Of a stretch of DNA of 27,678 nucleotides, positions 9,118 through 19,615 are shown one piece after another. A program made the position numbers and the translations under genes. The stretch's first letter is position 1. Every line of letters begins with the position of its first letter. Location: positions 1 through 27,678 of the forward strand of contig CAXKVV010002023.1 in NCBI GenBank assembly GCA_964058805.1, in the 5' to 3' direction. Source of the DNA: Schoenoplectus triqueter (Eukaryota; Streptophyta; Magnoliopsida; Poales; Cyperaceae). The notes under the pieces are model-generated. The model was not told the DNA's origin. It did no database searches and was given only the letters and a program-made list of their open reading frames with translations.

Positions 9118-10021
9118 TTGATATGATGATATCCTTGCAATAAGAATAATTTCAGATAGAAGGATGCGAATTTCTAATAAGGACCAGTCATTTACTAATT
9201 AAAAATCATATATTTTTATTTAACAACATTTTATGCTTACGAAAGATGAGAGTCTACAATTTAAGCATGAAAAATAAAAAGTTCAAAGTGAACGATTATT
9301 TTTCTAAAAGGAAAATTAAAATAGTACAATTCGTTATAATTTGGCAAATAAATGGAATATCTGACCTCCATTTGCTAACATGTGTATGTCATTTAATGTG
9401 TCTAGTAAAATTTTGATTTTAAAGAATCATATAAGATGACAAAACTCATATTCAGACTTATACATAGTACTCTAACATTTAAGTAGAAAATGAATTATTG
9501 TTAAAGTGCGGTTATAGTGAGAACACTGGATCTTGATATAACCGTGAATGAAGCAATTAGATTGAAAATTTGAACATCTTTATACATAACATATATGATA
9601 GAAATCTCCTGTATATAAAAGGGAAAAAGATTTTGGATGCATGTTTCATCATTTCTTCAATTTTTTGATTTTTTTTTTCAACGATTTAATAACATAAAAA
9701 AATTAAAACATATAAATATTTTTATTACAACAGATTTGATGTGCATGCTATTTAGTATTAAATTTTAGATTATTGCTTTTGGAACTTGTATAGTTATGAA
9801 TAACACAGTTTTACAATATCGTACCAAATTTTAGGATCGAAATTTTGTTAATGTACAACCGAACATGAACTAAAATAATCAAATGCCAAAGGATGTTTCT
9901 CCTTTCAAAAAAACCTATCACTAACCTGTTCGGAGGACCATGGGATACATGAGAATGGAATGCTTGGGAGTGGGTTTCATATTTCATATTAATGTTCTCT
10001 GATCTGTTGGAAAAAAAAACA
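9118..10021. other. intergenic AT-rich DNA
   Basis: No gene, tandem array or element ends are seen. A short palindromic pair (CGGTTATA near 9509, TATAACCG near 9537) is present, with no context to interpret it. The last bases (10022-10026, TTAAG) are the left target copy of the next element. Confidence 0.5.
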
Positions 10022-12849
10022 TTAAGTGTGAAACCCCGCTAAAATTTAAATAATAAAATATAGAAATATCTAATTTAACAAAAGATGAGAAACCACATAG
10101 AATAAAACTTTAAAATTAAGAAAATAAATTTAAAATGTTAAGAACAGAACCCAAAGATCAAATTAAAATGCTATTAAAATATAATAATTTAAAACTTAAT
10201 TGATAAAATTAAACAAAAATATCTTAGTCAAATGAAATTGGATATACGAATCAAATAAGAATTTAGATTCTTAAAATTGATTTGAATTTTGAAATAAAGA
10301 GAAATAAAAATTAATTTAGGAGAGATCAATTAATGAAATTTATGGAAGGCCAGATATAAATCTAAAATGTTAATAATTGAGATTAAAACTTAAATAATAA
10401 TAACGATTAAAGTAGCAATCACAAATCTTAATTATAATTAAGAAATAACGTAACACAATAATTAACAAACCTTGAATATAATAATCTAATGTAATTATTT
10501 TATGATTTATAGATAAATAAAGATAAAGCTTATTTACGACTTTATCTCATGATCAAATGAATAATCAAATAAAAGGACATAAACAATACAATGCGAACAT
10601 ACTAATGGCTGAGAACAACCGATGTAAAATAAATAATCACTTAAAATAATTTAAATCAAAGATTTTGTATTATTAAATAAATATAATCGGAATATTACTA
10701 AACGACTTCTGAATTTTAACCCTATTTTGATTGAACAAAGGAATTAATAGTTATTAATTAATTTAAGGAACATCAAGTTAATAAAATGTAAATTACAGGA
10801 TTTATTAAAGAACCTAAAATTTCAAATTATCTTAAGGTATAATAATCAAATTTAAATAAAGACGATTAGAGTGATTAATCAAAATTCTAAAAGAATAAAA
10901 CAGACACATAAACGGATACACGGTATTGATCATAGCAAATCAGAATCTAACCCATTCTTCTTCATCTTTTCCTTTTCTTCCCTTCTCGATGACCCCTCAC
11001 ATCATAGCCTCTCTCTCTCTCTCCCCGTGGCTCTGTCACCCCATACCCTTTTTTTCCCTTTTTCTCTTCTTCCGACCCTGGCGACAATCCCTCCCTTTCT
11101 TTTCCTTTTTTCCGACCATTGATTCCCTCTGCTCCTCTTTTCTACTCGCCAGAAATCAAACTTGATTTCCTTTCTTTCTTTCTTTTCCACTGAAGGCTCT
11201 CTCCCCCATGTGGAGGACGACACCTCTGTCACGACCCAAAACCAAGGTCAGCCCCTCTTCGCCCTTCCGTTGGCACCGACGCCACCGGTCTCGCAACCAA
11301 CCCATCCTTCACTCGTCCTTACCCCCTCCTCCAACCCACTCCCGTTGCGGCCCCGACTCTGATCTCTTGCTACCTCTTCTATGATTGCCCGAACCTAGCA
11401 CTGCTCAACCCCTCTTCCTCTTGTGCTACCACGCCACATACCGCCTCCTCTTGCTGCCTTGCTCGGGTAACATCTTTCCTCTTGTCTTTCTGGCCATGTG
11501 GGCCGTATACCGAGTTGAGCCTGTGCCTTAACATTCTTGGCTCTATTGTGCTGATTCTAAGTATTGTGATATTTTTTCTTAGGTACCAGTGAGGTAAGGG
11601 TTTTGTCCTAATCACTGGGTTTAGTTCTGAAATGGCCTCTGCTACCTTGTCTTTGTGTGATTCTTATTTGTGCCGAGGGCGTCCTTGTGTGTGAACCTTG
11701 TTGTGCCATTTTGAGTGATCTATATGCTGAATTGTGGTTGAGAGTGCTGATTTTTCTATCGTGAGATAAGCCCTTGTGATAGTTGTTGGTTGTTGTCTAT
11801 TTCATTTCTGAAATGGGTGGCCGATTGTGCTTGTGCAATTTTGTTGATGTTGATTTGTTTCCTTGGCCCATACCAATATCGCTTTTGAGCTGTGAATGCC
11901 TTGGTACACAGGTATCACTCGGTACCTGTGAAGCGGGGCTTGAGTCCTACGTGATTCCTATAATGCGATGCCTTTGCCTTGTGGTCCTTGGTTCTGGCCT
12001 TGTCGTACTGACACATTTTGTGCTGGAGTGTTCGTGTTTGGTTCTCGGTTTGTGCTAATGCTCCTCTTAATTACTTTGATTATACTTGTGACCTTGTTTG
12101 TGTGGGCTTAAGTTTGCTCCCTGCGCAAGAATTTTTGAAACCATACCGATTTAGGAGGATTCTCTTGATGCCTCTTTGTTGTTAGTGCCTTTATCTCCTG
12201 ATGACTTGTTAAATCCGTATCCCTGTATTGGTTTAGAGAATTTTGAATTCAAAATAGAGTGAGAAATTTTCAATTTGAGAGATGAAAGTGAAATAGGCCT
12301 CACTTAAAATAACAGATCCACATAACAAATTTCATTGGGCCAACTAAATGAAATTAATACAACCTATAATTTAATAGGATTAGTTGAGCATAGGCTAAGG
12401 CCTAATGATTAAAAATTGTAATAAATTTAAAATATGATTGATTAAAATGTGTTTAATTAATTGGAGGCTGCCCCGAAAGGTTCGGCGGTATCCATGGACT
12501 AATCACGTAAACTTAAAGAACGGAAAATGATTATATTCCCTAACTGCCCCCGATTCAGGATATCGGTGCATTGGCACCAACGATTTGGTAGTCAGCGTAT
12601 GATCCCGAACATTAAAACACCAACATATTTAATTAAATAAAAACATTAATTAAATTTAAGTTTAATTGAATTTCTTTTCTTTTAATTTGATTTTTATTTT
12701 TAATTCTAGTTTTATATAATATATTTTCTAATTAATGAAAACAATATTAAAATATAAAATGAGATATAATTAGAGAATATAATATAAATAACTAGGAGTT
12801 ATAGAATAATAAATAAAGTATAATAATAATTTACGATATAAAATATATA

Positions 12850-13125
12850 TTAATTAATTTCTCTATTTTAATAATTGAATAATATTAATTAATATATATA
12901 AATACCTATTAATCAATTTCTCTATTTAATAATTTAATAATAGAATAATATTAATAAATATATAAATATATATTAATCAATTTTCTCTATTATAAATTGA
13001 TAAGAATAATAATAATATTATAATATATATATATATTAATTAAATTCTCTATTTTAAATTTATAAGAATAATACTTAATATATTAAATATAAAATATTAT
13101 ATATTAATCAATTTCTCTATTCCTA
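12850..13125 (+). repeat. five AT-rich tandem units of 59-68 bp
   Basis: A conserved TTAAT(C/T)AATTTCTCTATT core recurs, with its CTCTAT at 12861, 12920, 12985, 13047 and 13115. The units are spaced 59, 65, 62 and 68 bp. Between cores lie variable (AATAT)n-like runs. It lies inside the 10027-15384 unit. Confidence 0.8.
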
Positions 13126-14234
13126 AATAATTAATTATCCTAATTATAAATTTAATTTAATTAAGTGATACTAATTAGTTAGCTTAATAAATTAAAATAA
13201 AATGTAAATCAATTATATTAAATCAAAATAAATATAATCTTAAAATACGAACTTAAATAATAATAATTTCAATTTAGGGTCCGGTATACCTTGACCAAAC
13301 CAGACCCAATGTGAATAGGATACTCGCCAATTTAATCTATTTTTTGACTTCATAGGTTTTCGAAAAATATCTTGACGAGCTGACAAATGAATACACTCAG
13401 GATGAGACGGCTGACGAGATCGGGATGCGCCACCGGAGACTTAGCAATTAGACATTACCGATCTAACCAAATTATTCTCAGGTACAGTTTCCTGAGATTT
13501 AATCTTCTTTCTTCAGAAATAGGAACCCAAACCGAAAATAAAACTATTTTTAAAATAAATCTGATTTGCGGTATTTTCTGACCAAAAATTTGTAGAGACT
13601 AAATCTGACCTGTCATATGCATCCGATAAATTGACCAGCATATTTGAGACATACCCGCATTCACATGTCATATCATGTCATACTATACGTAGACAGGATA
13701 GGAGTAGAATTCGGGAAATAGTCCCGAGTTAGGATCAGATAGAATTAAATAATTCAAATTGTAGATTATATTTGTTAGGAAAATATTATTACTATTAGTA
13801 AGTATTAATTAAGTTAGGTAGTAATCATGCATTAAATGCATTGGAGTGCTGAGAGACGGACCGGGTAATTCCTAGTCTGAGTTGCCTGGCATAATCAGAC
13901 CGTTGTGGTTACGTACGGTGACCCATAGGCCCGTGGGACCCACCGGTCTGTATATGTACTACACATCTGTGCCTGTCGGATTATCCACTGATCCCGTCAT
14001 TTGGCAGGTTCGGTTGTGTCGGAGTGTTTTCTTTTGATCTTTATTGTATTTCTTATTATTATTCTTTATATGATTAAATTTTTAATCCAAATTTGAGCGA
14101 TTTAGGATATCGTGTACTTCAGTGTTTAGTGTGGGCGGCCATATTCGAGATTAGAATATATTTCGTGATACTATATTATTATATTTATCCGGCTTATTTA
14201 GGATCCTAGTATTGTCCGAAGGGATTTCTCCTTT

Positions 14235-14389
14235 GGCCCTTAGTTGGTACAGAGAAAGTCGGGATGCGGTCCGTTGACCTTAGTGGGTACAGTGTAGGTT
14301 CCCATTTGTTTATATTTCGTTTTGACACTTTTACGGGATGCGGTCCTCTGACCCTTGGTTGGTACAGTGTAGGCTCCCATTTGTTTCTG
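14235..14389 (+). repeat. 74-bp tandem repeat (two full units and a partial)
   Basis: GGGATGCGGTCC starts at 14261 and at 14335. Each is followed by TTGACC/CTGACC, a TTAGTGGGTACAGTGTAGG-type block and CCCATTTGTTT. A partial earlier unit (GGCCCTTAGTTGGTACAGAG) is at 14236-14255. It lies in the tail half of the LTR-like unit. Confidence 0.8.
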
Positions 14390-14601
14390 ATTTGTTAATT
14401 CACGGGTAGTTATCTCTTTTTTATGATATGGTAACTGAAGACATACTATATCCGTTTGTTTCTATTTTTATAAGATAAATTACCAGATTCAGCAGACTAG
14501 AGTACGTGCTTTATAGCCATTCACTCTCCTAGGGCGTTATCGCCTCGGGAGCCCGAATTGTCGTTTGTGCGGCGTTGTCGCTACACAAATATAAAGTCCT
14601 A

Positions 14602-14681
14602 AGTTAGAAAGTTGGGCCCTGGTAGTGCCCGCTTAGACAAGGCCCGAGTTAGTAAGTTGGGCCCTAGTAGTGCCCGCTCGG
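14602..14681 (+). repeat. 45-bp tandem repeat, two units
   Basis: AGTTAGAAAGTTGGGCCCTG and AGTTAGTAAGTTGGGCCCTA begin at 14602 and 14647. Both run on into GTAGTGCCCGCT. It lies inside the 10027-15384 unit. Confidence 0.8.
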
Positions 14682-15389
14682 GATGAGTCTGGTAAATTTA
14701 CAACCTGGGTATTTATTACGGGTGTTTGACTCTCATACCTTATACTTTATATTATATTATTATTTCCACATAATTTTTTTATTTCGGGGTTAATCGCCAT
14801 TTCATATCATTCATGTAGGTGAGTTCTCAAATGTATAAAATAATAATACATTAACATATAGTAAAATATTTCATTGCATTTTAAATTCGGTATCGGTTTT
14901 TGAGTCCAGTCTAGGAAAGAAGATCAAATCTTAAGGCTGGATCTAAATTCGTACTGAGTAATTTATAAAATTACTCACATTTCCACGGTGGATGTGGGAT
15001 CCAGGTATTTTCAGGTTCGGGATTTTTGCTAGGGCGAGTGTTAGGGACAGTCATGTGTGATGATAGGGATGCTTCGCTGCATTTGCATGTGAGCCGGGTA
15101 GTCAGATAGGATCCATCGGGTTTTGAGTCTTATTTCCTTCTTTTGGGTTTTTATTTGAGAGATTGTTGCCCATTCCGATGGAGCTAGCCCCCGCCTATGT
15201 AGGCGTTGTATTCTCTTTGTTCATTCTGGACTGTACGGTCATGTATATTTATATTATTATTGTTTTGTTTATTCTGTGATTTGTTTTATTTTATTCATTT
15301 AGCCTTCCGTACGCACATCTCGTCGTGCGTATGTGGCGGGATTAAGCACCCCTAATCCGATTCATTTATTTATGGGGTGTGACATTAAG

Positions 15390-15432
15390 TCCAGCCTAAT
15401 TATTTATTGGGGAGGGATAACCAACAATGGGT
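15390..15432. other. short spacer
   Basis: Forty-three bases between the LTR-like unit and the foldback element. Nothing is seen in it. Confidence 0.4.
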
Positions 15433-15768
15433 TATTTTAAGACAATGATTTTTTAAATAAATATAAAAAAAATTAAAAATAAAAAAATATTTATAGATAT
15501 GCTATTTAATTTATAGATTGTTAGTGTTTCAAATTTTATGTAATTTTCATTATTGTATGATTGTCCACCAATGAATGTTAAATTTAATTGTTACAAATTG
15601 TATAAAATTTTGATGGTATTTAATGGACAATCAAACAATAATGAAATTGTATAGAATTTGAAACATTACAAATCCATAAATAAAATAATAAAATAATATA
15701 AATATATTTTTTTATGTTTAACAATTTTTATTATTTATTTAAAAGACCATTATGAAGATTGTCAAAAT
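15433..15768. mobile_element. foldback MITE
   Basis: The two halves are inverted copies with arms of ~140 bp. The left arm (15433-15570) contains TTTAAATAAATAT, GTTTCAAATTTTATGTAATT, TTTCATTATTGTATGATTGT and CCACCAATG. The reverse complement of 15622-15768 contains the same blocks in order with small changes. The outer ends share ATTTT(AA)GACAAT. A ~50-bp AT-rich loop separates the arms. There is no coding sequence. Target duplication is not resolved. Confidence 0.8.
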
Positions 15769-16339
15769 AAATCGTTGTCAAGGATCCTCCCCTTATTTAT
15801 TTCCCAACATTTATATAAATGCATCCTAGATTTAAATGGATAGAATGGGTATATTTGCCCAAATGACCAAACCCATGTCAGTAAAATCATTGTCGAACGA
15901 TTGTCTAGATCGTAGTACAATATAAGAAAAAAAGTAAAAGAGAGAGTGACTAAGAATATCTTTAATTTCTCTCTCAAATCTGAGTTCTCTTCTCAATCTC
16001 TTCAAAGATGGAGTTCTTCCTTCAAAAAATAGCTTGGATCAATTTAATTTTCAGGGGTTAGAGAATTTTTAGGATGAAAGGGTCGCTTTCTCTTTTAATC
16101 CCCATGAAAAAATGCTTCAGAAATTTTAAATTTACAAGCATTTATCAAATAATTGCGGAGTGTAATTTTATAAACTGATGGGTTTTATTGAATAACTAAT
16201 AATTATCCTAATTTATACCTAATTTCGATCACAAGTGTATGACTTTATTAGTTAGTAATTGGGACGTCGAACCTCAAGGACAAAGGTGAATTAATGAGTT
16301 TCACTAGTTCGTTAATTTAGACAATCATAAATGACTGTT
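15769..16339. other. intergenic DNA, probably partly repeat-derived
   Basis: No gene supported. From about 16150 the sequence (GGGACGTCGAACCTCAAGGACAAAGG near 16260) leads directly into the left arm of the inverted repeat and probably belongs to the same dispersed family, but the boundary cannot be placed. The minus-strand frame 15762-15977 overlaps the MITE end and is not a gene. Confidence 0.45.
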
Positions 16340-18465
16340 TATTAAATTAAACAACAAATAACACAATATTCTAAATCAAATGGTCAAATACTAGGGGTTT
16401 CAGCCTTTTATTTTTATTCCATAATTAAGTTACTCAGTCTTTTTATATTTTAGATAATATATTAGTGTGAGATTAACAATTCAAGTTTAACATTGACTGA
16501 CGCTCTCGCGTGCCAATATTGTGTTCAAATCGTTCAGCCTTCGCGGTTAGGTATCTCGCCCTAGATGTTTAAATCCTTTGTGTTCTTTGTTACTAAAATT
16601 ATACTAAAGCCTGATACTACATAGTTACGAGATAGACATATGTATCCTACTTAGTTCTAGATAAAACCATCTAAGTTGTCATTTACCGCTAAGCATCGTA
16701 CACAAACCTAGGTTTTACCTTTTTAGGTCAGAAATTCTAACAATATATTCCTACGTTCTACTAAAATTTCTAGGATAATCACAAATCAAGTACTTATTAC
16801 AATTCATGACAAACAACCAATTCATTTAAAAAGATAAATCACACACAATTGCTAAAAGAGTTCAAATATTGAGCAAATTAATTAAAAAGATTTATGTACT
16901 ACAAGCCATCACCCTTAGAAGAGTGATTAGCCATGCATATTTAAGAGCAAACAATAAAAATTTATTACCATAAAAAAAGAAGAAGAAAAATTAAATTCAA
17001 ACTCTCGCTCGAGTGCTTGGATTTAGCATATAATTCTTCCAGATAAACTCTAAGGAATGCTAATCTCTTCCAAAGCTTCAAACAAAAGGTATAGACATGC
17101 CTTCAGGCGACTAGGGCGTGCTAGGAGAGAATAAATAACTTCTATTTATACCCCAAGTCAAAAGCAACAAGAAATTAGGTGAAAATTACGCCTTAGTGAG
17201 TTGGTGTGAGTCGCATCCAGGCGATCGCAAAAAAACTCTTCAGAAAATTAGCTAAGTAACAAATCAACAATTTCCCTGGGTGTGGGTCGCACCAGGGAAG
17301 ACACGGATCACACCTTGAGCATGTGACTGCCCGTCTTGATTTCTTCGATCGCTAATTGACCAGTTTGTGCTTCATTTTTCTTCAATTATTGTTGAAATTG
17401 TAAGATTTCTGTAATTGTAAATAAAAATAGCAGTATCTCAATTCTAAAAAAAAGTACAAATAAAATAATTAAAATACTCTAAAGTTGGTAAATTCATAAT
17501 ATTAACCCTAGAAAAATTATATAAAATTGAGACTTATCAACAACTCGCACCAGAATAGGTGTAACCCACACTAATCCCTAAGGCATGATTTTCACCCGAT
17601 CTCTTGCTGTTTTTTATCTCGGGGTGTAAATGGAAGTGGTTCTTTCTCTCCTATCACGCCCTAGCCTCATGGAGACAAGTGAAGAGCATTATTTGGAGCA
17701 TTTTTAGAAATCTAGCACTAAGGAGAAGAGATTAGAGAATTTAGACACCAAATCCAAGTATCTGAGCGAGAAATCAAACGAGCTTCTGAGTTTATTCTTT
17801 TCTTCCCCGTTTTGTGTGTGTTATGTACTCTATTATTGCGATGAATTTTTATGATTTAGACTTCAACATACATCACTAATAAGCCTTTTGGGGATGATGT
17901 CTTGAGTACTCTTTAACTTGTTTAGTTAAATTGTTCGGTATTTGATATTTTAGTTATTTTTTTGTGTGATTTATCCATTGAATGAATTATTTGCATGCAT
18001 TAACTATAACTATACTTGCTTTTGCGATTGACCCTATGAATTTTAGTAACTTGTAGAAATATGAATTGCTAGAATCCCCAACCTTGAAGGTTTTTTTTGA
18101 GATGCCTAGCGGTAAGTAATAACTTAGGTGGTTATAGTTAGAACTAAATAAAATACTTATGTTATCTTGTAATTGAGTAGTGTTGGGCTTTGATAGAGTT
18201 TTAATAGCAAAGAACACAAAATATTTGAACCTTGAGGGTGAAATATCTAATTGTAAAGTCTAAATGATTTGAATACGGCATTGACATGCGAGAGCATGAG
18301 TCAATACTAAATTTGAATTGTTAATCTCATACCAATATATTATCTAAAATTGAAAAGACCAAGTAATCTAATTAAGGAGTTAGGAGAAAAAAATCGGAAC
18401 CCTTAATATTCTCCATCTAGTTTAAAACACAATTTCACTCACTGTTATTTAGTATAATTTCAATT
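16340..18465. repeat. large imperfect inverted repeat, arms ~0.9 kb
   Basis: The left arm (about 16340-17220) and right arm (about 17555-18465) are inverted copies of one sequence. Matched blocks, reading the left arm reversed, include AAGGCGTAATTTTCACCTAA against AAGGCATGATTTTCACCCGA (17580), CTCCTAGCACGCCCTAG against CTCCTATCACGCCCTAG (17649), ATGCTTAGCGGTAAATGACA against ATGCCTAGCGGTAAGTAATA (18102), CAAAGAACACAAAGGATTT against CAAAGAACACAAAATATTT (18209), and GAATTGTTAATCTCACACTA against GAATTGTTAATCTCATACCA (18317). About 330 bp separates the arms. No protein is encoded. A transcript through both arms could fold into a long hairpin. Confidence 0.85.
17367..17539 (+). repeat. dispersed-repeat tail, copy 1 (ends GAGACTTATCA)
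   Basis: An AT-rich tail with AGCAGTATCTCAATTC near 17430 and AATTGAGACTTATCA at its end. The same tail, in the same orientation, occurs at about 18518-18671 (ends GAGACTTATTA) and at about 23052-23238 (ends GAGGCTTATCA, with CAGTAGTATCTCGAAATC near 23126). This marks the right end of a repeat family present three times in the window. Confidence 0.7.
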
Positions 18466-18517
18466 TAACCAAAACCAATATTTACACTGAGTTGTTTATT
18501 TTCTCACCAAGCTCCAT

Positions 18518-18671
18518 TGTTCTTGCATTTCTCTCCTTATGCTTTTATTTCCTAAAAACAAATACAAAATGTAGTAATATCTTAATCTTGACATAAAATA
18601 TAAAGAAATTTCTAAGAAATAACATAAAAAATATAGTCTAATTAAAAATGATGTATGATTGAGACTTATTA
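18518..18671 (+). repeat. dispersed-repeat tail, copy 2 (ends GAGACTTATTA)
   Basis: The order matches the other tails: TTGTTCTTGCATTTCTC, then ATGTAGTAATATCTTAATC near 18569, then TGATTGAGACTTATTA. It is oddly placed. The repeat body just to its left (17555-18465) is inverted relative to copies 1 and 3, yet this tail points the same way, so the block is rearranged. Confidence 0.6.
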
Positions 18672-19140
18672 ATGATATTGAACATGTAAAATAATTGTCT
18701 AATTTATTTATCTCATAAATTTAAAAATGCCGTTATAACTGTTTAATTTGTTAATCCGTAATTTAATTTTGACGATCATTATAATTTTGAACGGTTAGTG
18801 TACGCGTACGGTGCCGAGTCGGACTCGTCTCGGGTGACCTACTTACCATTTTTGTTTGCTTTTTAGTTGTTGCGGTTCATTTTTGACAAGACGACTTGTG
18901 AGATTTCTCAGGACTGGAATAATAAGTTAAAAAAAGAAGAAAAATTATGATCAAGTGATGACTGCTTTTAGTGTAACACACTACCACTTAAAAATTGCGG
19001 AGAACAAAATAGCGGTTTTTACGGAGAATAGCTCATTTTAATTTTTACGGCTGAAATAAAATATAAATATAAATTTTAATGTATGAAACTATTTATTATT
19101 ATTAAATATGATTATTGATTGAACATATAAAAACATAAGA
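18672..19140. other. intergenic DNA upstream of the SRF gene
   Basis: AT-rich apart from a GC-rich patch (GTACGCGTACGGTGCCGAG near 18800). No gene or element ends are seen. Confidence 0.5.
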
Positions 19141-19615
19141 ACCGCAGTGGATACCGATTCGAATAAAACAGCCGGGAACCGAACACGGAATCCCTCTCTC
19201 TTCCTTTGTCCTTACCAAAACACCAAGCCGCTCACCTGTTTGGTTCTTGTTGTTCTCTCTGCTGCTTCGTCTCACCTGCTCCCTTCCACCTCACCAGTGG
19301 CTCCATATTATTCCATTTAATCAATTCCTTGTTCATTCTAATCATGCAAAAAGGAGATGCATAACAATTCCTTGCTCATTTATAAGGAAAGCAAACCCCG
19401 CTACATTGCATTAGCACATTTCAGCGCATTACTCTTCGCCGACACTACATTCCTTCCCCAAGCAACCATTTATTCACCACCTTCCCCCCTTTTCCTTCTC
19501 TCCCTCCCCCATCTCCCATCTAGCTGTCACCATTCCTCTTAAACCATTCTTAATTCCTTAGTGTTCATATCCAGTCTCTCTCTCATTCAGAGAGAGGGAG
19601 AGGGAGATAAATTGG
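19141..19615 (+). promoter_or_regulatory. promoter / 5' leader region of the SRF gene
   Basis: The sequence changes from AT-rich to C/T-rich (CCCTCTCTCTTCC, CACCTGCTCCCTTCCACC), as plant 5' leaders do. No single TATA box can be assigned; TTTATAAGG at 19379-19387 is a candidate. If transcription starts upstream of 19340, the leader contains a six-codon upstream frame (ATGCAAAAAGGAGATGCATAA, 19344-19364) and an overlapping longer one (from 19357). A (CT)n/(GA)n hairpin (near 19575-19600) lies about 15-40 bases before the start codon. The transcription start is not known, so all of this is inference. Confidence 0.5.

Larger units (their letters stand above)
10027..15384 (+). mobile_element. 5.36-kb TG...CA unit with TTAAG duplication: giant solo LTR or non-coding LTR derivative
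   Basis: It starts TGTGAAACCCCGC at 10027 and ends ATGGGGTGTGACA at 15384. It is flanked by TTAAG on both sides (10022-10026 and 15385-15389). The ends form a short inverted repeat (TGTgAaACCCC / TGTCACACCCC), as LTR ends do. No second copy of the start or end was found inside, and no primer-binding site, gag or pol is visible, so this is not a normal two-LTR element. The interior has an AT-rich head, a pyrimidine-rich and then GC-richer block (10930-12240), an AT-rich tandem block (12850-13130), and a complex tail with short GC-rich repeats. Elements of the Tat/Ogre type have LTRs of several kb, so a solo LTR is the simplest reading; that is inference. Confidence 0.7.

Noticed and set aside
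11228..11240. TGTCACGACCC as a possible second LTR start inside the 5.36-kb unit
   Set aside because: The sequence after it does not match the start at 10027, and no matching end or duplication was found.
10871..11362. Overlapping reading frames on both strands in the pyrimidine-rich block
   Set aside because: The translations are low-complexity Ser/Leu/Pro or Arg/Glu runs dictated by (CT)n composition. They have no domain and lie inside the non-coding LTR-like unit.
11783..12058. 91-codon + strand frame rich in Cys, Leu and Val
   Set aside because: GT-rich composition produces it. No homologous motif is recognised, and it lies in the LTR-like unit with no supporting context.
13387..13581. 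64-codon + strand frame
   Set aside because: No domain, and it lies within the LTR-like unit. The nearby TTTGACTTCATAGG/GTTTT stretch was considered as a splice acceptor but has no supported partner.
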